From an uncultured Clostridia bacterium (GTDB taxonomy: Bacteria > Bacillota > Clostridia > Christensenellales > Aristaeellaceae): a stretch of 10,355 nucleotides of DNA. The DNA lies in contig CAKTUS010000092.1 of NCBI GenBank assembly GCA_934621485.1, positions 1 through 10,355 on the forward strand, in the 5' to 3' direction. Shown here one piece after another: positions 5,274 through 10,355 of the stretch (positions within the stretch are counted from its first letter, which is position 1; each line of letters begins with the position of its first letter). Position numbers and translations under genes: made by a program. Under the pieces are notes generated by a model. That model searched no databases, had not been told where the DNA came from, and was given only the letters and a program-made list of their open reading frames with translations.

Positions 5274-6779
5274 TTACAGCGCAGCTTTCAGCGAAGTCAA
5301 ATCAATTCCTTCCTGATCGCCCAAGGCTTCATACAGCTTTGCCAGCACAGCCTTTACGCCGCCGGGCACATCGCTTTCCGCATTTAGGGGCATCACCGGG
5401 TCATGCACGCTCAGACGCAGCAGGAACCAGGCGCTATTCAGCTCGCCGCCGATATCAAAGGAAATGCGCACGCCTTCCCGGTTATCCGGAGCAATATGCC
5501 AGTCCTCATGACCGCTGGCATAATCCAGCACATGCTCAATGGCGCTGCGGGCGCAGGCGGCAAAGTCCTCACAGGTCACCGGCAGACGAATTTCCGTGCT
5601 TTCCACAGGTTCCCGCAAACCGTCCAGCAAATGGCCCAACGTCTCGCCCTGCTGCTTCAGCTGCATAGCCTTAATCAGCAGTACCGTTACCAAATACATA
5701 CCGTCATCCAAAAAATGATTATCGCGCAGAGCCGCATGGCCGCTGGTTTCAATGGCCAAGGGGCAGTTGATGCCCGCCGCGTTAAGGCGCTTGGCTTCAT
5801 CAATGACGTTGCGGTAGCCGCGCTTGTAGCGATAATGCTCGCCGCCCCATTCCTTGATAAAGTCCGACAGCCCGGAGGAAGTAACCGAATCGGTCACAAT
5901 GGTCGCACCCGGCATTTCCTCCAGCAAAATGGCGCTAATGACAGCAATCAGGCGATTGCGGTTGATTTCTTTGCCCGTGTGATCCACAATGGCAGCCCGG
6001 TCGCAGTCTGCGTCGAAAATAATGCCCAAATCAGCCCCTATCCGCTTCACAGCCGCAGAAACGGAGGCCATGGCTTCCTTGTTCTCCGGGTTGGGAATAT
6101 GGTTAGGAAAGCGGCCGTCCGGCTCCAAAAACTGGCTTCCTTCAATCCATGCGCCCAGGTCTTCCAGCATGTTGGCATAGAATCCGCCCGCGCCGTTTCC
6201 GGCGTCCACCACCACGTGCAGGCCCAAAAGCGGCTTTTGTACTTCAGGGTCCACGCCGCTGATAATCAGCTGTTTCAAATGGTTTTCATAGGTCGGCAGG
6301 AACGGCTTTTGACAAATGCAGCCTGTGGCGGCGACAGGAAGCTCGGTTTCCTTTTGAGCCAAGTCCAGAAGGTCGTCCAGTTCATGGAAGCCAATTCCGC
6401 CCTCCGCCAGGAAAAACTTAAGGCCGTTCAGTTGCCAGGGATGATGGCTGGCGGTAACCATAATGGAAGCATCCGGCTGAAAGCCCTCCGTCAAAATGGC
6501 CATATACATGGCGGGCGTGGTGCACATGCCGTAATCGTTGGCCATAGCGCCCGCCTTGGCAATGCCGGTTGCCGCCGCGGCAAGCAGCGCTTCGCCAGAC
6601 AGACGGCTGTCCCGCCCCAGGGCAATGCACACCTGAGACAGCGCTTTTCCGGTTTGAGCGGCCACGTAATGCGCAAACGCATAGCCCAGCTTCTCCGCCA
6701 CTTCATTGGTAAGCGCGGCGTTTTCCCCAATCGCCACGCCACGCACGTCAGACCCACTTTTCAGCTTCCGAAAATCCAT
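5274..6779 (-). CDS. Phosphoglucomutase/phosphomannomutase family protein
   Basis: A 501-residue alpha-D-phosphohexomutase, expected to interconvert hexose-1- and hexose-6-phosphates through a phosphoserine, feeding nucleotide-sugar and cell-envelope synthesis. Visible features in order: G-S-D-V-R-G-V-A-I near residue 9; active-site loop T-A-S-H-H-P at 109-114 with S111 as the phosphoserine; Mg2+ loop D256-A-D258-C-D260-R; K-R-G-Y-R at 319-323; sugar-binding E-T-S-G-H at 344-348 with R-D-N-H-F-L-D-D after it; and a C-terminal domain with L-R-L-S-V-H-D-P-V-M-P-L at 454-465. In well-known mutases that last loop reads T-E-P-x-x-R, so the phosphate-binding loop is altered here, while active-site and metal loops are kept. 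AGGAGGGTTTT precedes the ATG at 6779. It lies 18 bp after the DUF2461 gene and 13 bp before the Nudix gene. Exact sugar is undetermined. Confidence 0.9.
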   Translation of the reverse strand: MDFRKLKSGSDVRGVAIGENAALTNEVAEKLGYAFAHYVAAQTGKALSQVCIALGRDSRLSGEALLAAAATGIAKAGAMANDYGMCTTPAMYMAILTEGFQPDASIMVTASHHPWQLNGLKFFLAEGGIGFHELDDLLDLAQKETELPVAATGCICQKPFLPTYENHLKQLIISGVDPEVQKPLLGLHVVVDAGNGAGGFYANMLEDLGAWIEGSQFLEPDGRFPNHIPNPENKEAMASVSAAVKRIGADLGIIFDADCDRAAIVDHTGKEINRNRLIAVISAILLEEMPGATIVTDSVTSSGLSDFIKEWGGEHYRYKRGYRNVIDEAKRLNAAGINCPLAIETSGHAALRDNHFLDDGMYLVTVLLIKAMQLKQQGETLGHLLDGLREPVESTEIRLPVTCEDFAACARSAIEHVLDYASGHEDWHIAPDNREGVRISFDIGGELNSAWFLLRLSVHDPVMPLNAESDVPGGVKAVLAKLYEALGDQEGIDLTSLKAAL

Positions 6780-6797
6780 AAAACCCTCCTATATTTC

Positions 6798-7493
6798 TTA
6801 CCCATCCAGTCTTGCCATGCCAATATCCGCAGCGTTTCTGAGCAGGCGGTACATCGGCAGCAGCCGGAGATAGTCTTTCGATACCACGTCCACCAAATCG
6901 GGCGCATAGGCTTGCTTCAGCGGCACGTTGATCCGCTTGATGTAAATCTCTTTCAGTGGGTACAGCATGGCCAAATCAGCCGCCATTCCCGGCGGCGGCT
7001 TGAGCTTGGCATAGCTGTCGCCCAGAACAGGCATTGCTTCGTCCGGCAGTCCGCATTGACGCAATACGCGGCGCACCTGCGCCGGTTTTTGAGTCATCTG
7101 CTCCCGCAGCACCTCCATGGCAGGCCGGTTGTAACCCCAAAAACCCAGGCCCCATTCCACGCTTTCCGGTGAAAGCTCAAACCAGTACAAAACGGAATGT
7201 TCCCTTTCTTCTCCCGCCCGCCGAAACAGCACCCACAGGTGATCGCGATAGGGCGACTTGTCGCGGGTGTAACGAATATCCCGATTGATGCGGGCCAAAC
7301 ACTTTCCGGGACGCAACTCTATATCCTTTCCCACCTGGGACAAGGTGGGCGTCATGGCCTCGATAAAGGCGCGAAAAGGCTTGCGAATATATGCTTCATA
7401 TTCTTCCCGATGCGCATGGAACCATGGCACCTCATTGTGAAACCGCAAATCCAGAAAAAAGCGAATGGTCTCCTCCGGGAACCCCTGAAACAT
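6798..7493 (-). CDS. DUF2461 family protein
   Basis: A 231-residue protein of the DUF2461 family (about 220-230 residues in most members), with no established biochemical role. It has the usual start M-F-Q-G-F-P-E-E-T-I-R-F-F, an E-V-P-W-F-H-A-H-R-E-E-Y segment at 21-32, and the family signature R-I-N-R-D-I-R-Y-T-R-D-K-S-P-Y-R-D-H at 68-85. It has no signal peptide or membrane span and should be cytoplasmic. I chose ATG 7493 over ATG 7505 because GGATGAGG sits 6 nt before it, because family members start at M-F-x-G-F, and because the promoter puts the RNA start near 7511, leaving no room for a ribosome site before 7505. The frame stays open upstream to about 7961 but that part is not protein-like. 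First gene of the DUF2461-mutase-Nudix operon; the functional link among the three is unknown. Confidence 0.88.
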   Translation of the reverse strand: MFQGFPEETIRFFLDLRFHNEVPWFHAHREEYEAYIRKPFRAFIEAMTPTLSQVGKDIELRPGKCLARINRDIRYTRDKSPYRDHLWVLFRRAGEEREHSVLYWFELSPESVEWGLGFWGYNRPAMEVLREQMTQKPAQVRRVLRQCGLPDEAMPVLGDSYAKLKPPPGMAADLAMLYPLKEIYIKRINVPLKQAYAPDLVDVVSKDYLRLLPMYRLLRNAADIGMARLDG

Positions 7494-7517
7494 GCCATAC
7501 CTCATCCTTTCCCCGCT

Positions 7518-7546
7518 ATTATACCCGATTCCAACCCCGATTTCAA
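7518..7546 (-). promoter_or_regulatory. Sigma-A promoter of the DUF2461-mutase-Nudix operon
   Basis: On the minus strand TTGAAA (7546-7541), a 17-bp spacer and a perfect TATAAT (7523-7518) match the housekeeping consensus. The expected RNA start is near 7511, giving a leader of only about 18 nt (GGGGAAAGGATGAGG then TATGGC) before ATG 7493. Confidence 0.8.
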
Positions 7547-7909
7547 GAACCGCTCTCAGCGGAATCAAATTCAAAACACATCGCGTGCCTGTCTCTGCGC
7601 AGCAAAGTCGCCGTTTTTGAAAGCTTTCGCCTTTCCAGCCTATGGTTAAAGCCGTCGCCTTTGGATTGCCCTGCCGCCCGTTTTTTCGCCAAGGCAACCT
7701 CGGCCCGCAGCGACAAGCGCTGCCGGCTTTAAGCCCATTGCGCCCGTTGTTCCGCAACCAGATCATTTTTCCCAGCAACTGTCTGCAAGTCTTTCCTGCC
7801 CTTGTGGGTTTCCACGATTTCTGAGAAGTTCTCTTTTTTCCTAGCCGCTGAAGCCTGAAAAGAACACCGTCAACAGCCCTACCCGTATTTTTTCTGCGAA
7901 GCGCACAGC
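7547..7909. other. Spacer with no recognised gene
   Basis: About 360 bases between the promoter of the DUF2461 operon and the terminator of the membrane-protein gene. Frames are open on both strands but give Arg/Lys- or Phe/Pro-rich translations without family likeness or ribosome sites. Small palindromes occur: GAAAGCTTTC at 7619-7628 and GCAGCG-ACAAG-CGCTGC at 7707-7723. No RNA gene was recognised. A decayed gene or an interspersed repeat cannot be excluded. Confidence 0.5.
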
Positions 7910-7942
7910 AAAAATCCCGGCGGCTGTTTTGCCGCCGGGATT
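7910..7942 (-). terminator. Rho-independent terminator of the membrane-protein gene
   Basis: AATCCCGGCGGC (7913-7924) and GCCGCCGGGATT (7931-7942) form a perfect 12-bp GC-rich stem with a 6-nt loop. On the minus strand the stem runs into TTTTT (7914-7910). It begins about 20 bases after the stop codon at 7962. Confidence 0.92.
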
Positions 7943-7961
7943 CAGCGCTGCTCTTATCCAA

Positions 7962-10094
7962 TTATTCGTGACTGGAACGGCTGCGGCGGCGGGAACGGCC
8001 TTCCTCCTCTACCGGGCGGCGGAAAGCGCTGTCATCCTGCATGGGAGGTTCTTCTTCCGGCTGGGGCTCGTCCTCATAAGCAGTCTCTTCATAGGCTTCG
8101 TCCGCATACGACCCGTCTTCTTCATAAGCGTCTTGGTCGTAGTCCCACTCAGGCTGCTCTGCTTCCTGATACTCATCGTAGGTTTCATCGGCATCCGGCG
8201 CAGACTCTCCTTCCCAGGAAAGATCATCCAGCAGTTCATCCGGCGCAGGACGCTCCACCTTCGGCAGCAATTCCTCTTCATCGTCATAGAAGCCGCTGTT
8301 CATGGCAGAATAGCCGTTATCCTCTACAGACGACGCTGCTTTCCGCGCATATTTGAGATGAGGAAGCTCATAATCCTCTTCCTCCTGCGGGAAGCTCAGT
8401 TCCTCCGTTTCCTGCCGCACTTCCGGCGTTTCCTCCGGTTCTTCTTCCTCGGCAGGCTGCACATAGTCGCGACGCTTGGCGCGCTCCAACTGGTCAATGG
8501 CAGATTCCGACGCTTTGCGCTGGTCCGCCCGCCGCTTGCTGGCCACAACCAGCAGCACACAACAGGCAATCAGCAGCAGTCCTGCCAGCACGCTCACAGG
8601 AATCAAAATGGCGTGGATGGTTTTGGCCACCGGCGCAATGCTGGCGTCCGAAAGGGGCGGGAAGGTAGCGGGGCTAAACGTGGGCTCCGCCGTAGGCTCA
8701 GGCGCCGGCGTGGGCGTAGCGGGAGCAGGAGTGGGCACGGAGAAGGCAATTTGGATTTCATTGCTCTGGAAGGTGGTTTCACTGTCCAGCGAATCCTTCG
8801 CCGTTACCGTAAAACGGTACTTGCCTGCCATGGAAAGCGCCGTATCCCGGGAAAGGGAACGGCTTTCGCCTGCCGGAATCGTATCAAAGGTGTACAGCGT
8901 GGTATCGCCATGAGAAATGGCGACTTCCTTGGCCTCTACCGTGCTGTCATTGGCAATCTGGATGGTAAAGCGTACCTGACCAGGCTGTTCAAACACCTCG
9001 GTTCGGTCGGCCGTGGCCGTCACGGTCAGGTGCAGCGCCTGGGAGGGATCAACCGCCGTAATGGTCACCGGGTCAGTCGCCACAGACATTTCCGTGCCCG
9101 CCGTATCAGTAGCGGTTACGTTAAACTGAAAATCCATGCTGGCCGGAATGGTTACTTCCTTTTCCAGCGTAAGCGTATTGCCCGCCTTCAGTTCCTGATT
9201 GGTAAACACATCGCCAAGCGCCGCATCGGTAACGCGAATATCGCTGTAATCCATGTTGCCGGTGTTTTTCAGCGTCAGCGTCAGGGTAATCGTACCGTTT
9301 TCCACCACGCCCTTGGCGCTGGCGGAAAGCCTGGCATCCAGGGAGGATTCGCCATATTTGATGGTTTGCTTTTCTACCGTGTAGGTTTGCTTTTTCTTCT
9401 GCGTTTCAGAGGTATAGGTGATTTTGGCGCTGCTGGTTAAATCCTTTTTGCCCATGGTAACGGGAAATTTGATTTCCGCGTTCGCGCCGGGCTTCAATTC
9501 GGGAATGGAAATGGTCTGCTTGCCGTTATAAACATCCTTGTTTTCGGTCAGGGTAATGTTCAAAAGGCTTACGGTACCGCTGTTAATGATATCGTAGCGC
9601 ACCACCACGCTCTGGCCCTCCCGAGCAATGGTGGGGGTAATGGTACGCTTAACCTCAATATCCGTTTCCGCCGTTTGCAGGCCAATCTGAGCGCGGATGG
9701 GCTGGCTCTGATCCACCGCCTCGCCGCTTTCCTTGTACAGCTTGTACTTCACATAAAACACCACGGCCCCGTTATCCAGGGTGCGCTGATTCACATCATA
9801 GGTACCGGTCCAGGTTTTGCTTTCTCCCGCCTTCAAAAGCGCGGCACCGTTGGTGCCAAAATCGGACACAATTTTCGCTGCCGGGTCGTAAAGCACCACC
9901 GGGTCCTTCAAATCGGTATCGCCGGCATTGGAAATCGTGATGGTTACGCTCACCGGCCCAGGCTCCGTCAGCTTGCTGGGGCTGATTTCAATGGTGGTTA
10001 CGATGGGATCGGTCTCCGCCGCCACGGCAAAGCCCGCCAGCAGCCATACGGCAGCCAGCGCCATAACCAAAACCAGTAGCTTGCGCTTTGTCAT
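7962..10094 (-). CDS. Type I membrane protein with four Ig-like (CARDB-like) repeats and acidic cytoplasmic tail
   Basis: 710 residues, function unknown. A signal peptide (M-T-K-R-K, hydrophobic to about 24, probable cut after A-V-A-A at 26) is followed by four beta-rich repeats at about 27-140, 141-246, 250-348 and 352-452. Each has a matching turn: I-S-N-A-G-D, I-I-N-S-G-T, L-K-N-T-G-N and I-A-N-D-S-T, as in CARDB/DUF11-type domains. A Pro/Thr/Ala/Glu-rich linker (453-480) leads to one membrane span (about 493-518) with S-K-R-R as stop-transfer. The cytoplasmic part has a short Arg/Lys/Glu-rich helix (519-545), then a tail to 693 rich in Asp and Glu with many Tyr next to acidic residues, and a basic end R-S-R-R-R-S-R-S-S. 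It is transcribed alone. An adhesin, sensor or scaffold at the cell surface would fit, but no enzyme motif is seen. No well-spaced ribosome site precedes ATG 10094, though the signal peptide fixes the start. Confidence 0.88.
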   Translation of the reverse strand: MTKRKLLVLVMALAAVWLLAGFAVAAETDPIVTTIEISPSKLTEPGPVSVTITISNAGDTDLKDPVVLYDPAAKIVSDFGTNGAALLKAGESKTWTGTYDVNQRTLDNGAVVFYVKYKLYKESGEAVDQSQPIRAQIGLQTAETDIEVKRTITPTIAREGQSVVVRYDIINSGTVSLLNITLTENKDVYNGKQTISIPELKPGANAEIKFPVTMGKKDLTSSAKITYTSETQKKKQTYTVEKQTIKYGESSLDARLSASAKGVVENGTITLTLTLKNTGNMDYSDIRVTDAALGDVFTNQELKAGNTLTLEKEVTIPASMDFQFNVTATDTAGTEMSVATDPVTITAVDPSQALHLTVTATADRTEVFEQPGQVRFTIQIANDSTVEAKEVAISHGDTTLYTFDTIPAGESRSLSRDTALSMAGKYRFTVTAKDSLDSETTFQSNEIQIAFSVPTPAPATPTPAPEPTAEPTFSPATFPPLSDASIAPVAKTIHAILIPVSVLAGLLLIACCVLLVVASKRRADQRKASESAIDQLERAKRRDYVQPAEEEEPEETPEVRQETEELSFPQEEEDYELPHLKYARKAASSVEDNGYSAMNSGFYDDEEELLPKVERPAPDELLDDLSWEGESAPDADETYDEYQEAEQPEWDYDQDAYEEDGSYADEAYEETAYEDEPQPEEEPPMQDDSAFRRPVEEEGRSRRRSRSSHE

Positions 10095-10135
10095 GTATGT
10101 TCGGGCAGTTCAGCCGCCCTTCCTCCCTTCAACAT
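10091..10135 (-). CDS. Possible 14-codon leader ORF coupled to the membrane-protein gene
   Basis: On the minus strand ATG at 10135 opens a frame reading M-L-K-G-G-R-A-A-E-L-P-E-H-T and stops at TGA 10093-10091, overlapping the membrane-protein start as ATGA. The main ATG has no ribosome site at normal distance (GGGAGGAA is about 27 nt away), so reinitiation from this ORF could supply ribosomes. Its own site is weak (GGGGCGGTGG). Alternatively a GGGCGG-CTGAA-CTGCCC hairpin could loop out and bring GGAGGAA within about 8 nt of the start. Speculative. Confidence 0.25.
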   Translation of the reverse strand: MLKGGRAAELPEHT

Positions 10136-10184
10136 TCCACCGCCCCGCAGGCATACGGAATAATGGATAGGTTTTCCAGCTTAA

Positions 10185-10209
10185 CGGCAAGCCATTCCGC
10201 GGCCTGCCG
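10185..10209 (-). other. Leader hairpin of the membrane-protein mRNA
   Basis: CGGCAAGCC (10185-10193) and GGCCTGCCG (10201-10209) form a 9-bp stem with one G-U pair in the RNA and a 7-nt loop, inside the roughly 130-nt leader. There is no T-run, so it is not a terminator, and I recognise no riboswitch class in the leader. Confidence 0.4.
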
Positions 10210-10233
10210 ACTTTATTGGATACATCAAGTGTT

Positions 10234-10262
10234 ATTTTACCCGTAAACCCCACCCCTGTCAA
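10234..10262 (-). promoter_or_regulatory. Sigma-A promoter of the membrane-protein gene
   Basis: On the minus strand a perfect TTGACA (10262-10257), a 17-bp spacer and TAAAAT (10239-10234). The predicted RNA start near 10227 gives a leader of about 130 nt before ATG 10094. Confidence 0.8.
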
Positions 10263-10355
10263 GCCGTAGCAGCCGTCAGGCAGGGCAACAGCATTTAAGA
10301 ATCAGCCGAAAAGAATCCGCAAGAAAGAGTCAGGGTCAAGGCAGGCCCAGTAACG

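Noticed and set aside
5403..7172. 589-codon open frame antisense to the mutase and DUF2461 genes
   Set aside because: Long only because of codon bias in the real genes; His/Gln/Arg-rich translation without domains, and it spans two unrelated genes.
7494..7961. N-terminal extension of the DUF2461 protein (open frame of 387 codons)
   Set aside because: The extension is Arg/Lys-rich and not family-like, and a consensus promoter with a ribosome site lies just before ATG 7493.
7929..9440. 503-codon open frame antisense to the membrane-protein gene
   Set aside because: Extremely Arg/Phe/Gly-rich, crosses the terminator, no ribosome site, and the opposite strand encodes a clear signal peptide, domains and membrane span.
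10263..10355. Possible gene fragment at the right edge
   Set aside because: No open frame with a start or ribosome site and no motif; too short to call.

Overview
The window looks like chromosomal DNA of a gut-type Firmicute (class Clostridia, perhaps Christensenellales or Oscillospirales). This is an inference from moderately high GC, strong AGGAGG-type ribosome binding sites, canonical sigma-A promoters and Clostridia-style gene families. No rRNA, tRNA, CRISPR array, transposase or phage gene was found.

Region 1 (1-3813, plus strand) is the end of an operon: the C-terminal part of a UgpB-like solute-binding protein, a 100-bp gap with a 9-bp hairpin, two MalF/MalG-type permeases resembling UgpA and UgpE, an MBL-fold metallohydrolase with a complete RNase Z/PhnP-like metal site, and an inositol-monophosphatase-family enzyme. 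The last three genes are 3 bp apart or overlap by ATGA. No transporter ATPase or UgpQ-type phosphodiesterase lies in the window. The set suggests uptake of a phosphorylated polyol or phosphodiester (for example a glycerophosphodiester or a cyclic polyol phosphate), followed by ester cleavage and dephosphorylation inside the cell.

Region 2 (3814-4740) is about 0.9 kb with no believable gene. It carries many inverted repeats, two terminator-like hairpins and a run of ten C, and may be an interspersed non-coding repeat.

Region 3 (4741-7546, minus strand) is a compact operon read right to left: a good promoter, a DUF2461 protein, a phosphoglucomutase/phosphomannomutase-family protein and a Nudix hydrolase, ending in a long inverted repeat that overlaps the Nudix stop codon.

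Region 4 (7547-7909) is a 0.36-kb spacer with no recognised gene.

Region 5 (7910-10262, minus strand) is a single-gene unit: a strong promoter, a leader of about 130 nt with a possible coupled 14-codon ORF, and a 710-residue type I membrane protein with four Ig-like/CARDB-like repeats outside, one membrane span and a long acidic, tyrosine-rich cytoplasmic tail. A strong terminator follows. The last 93 bases hold nothing recognisable.
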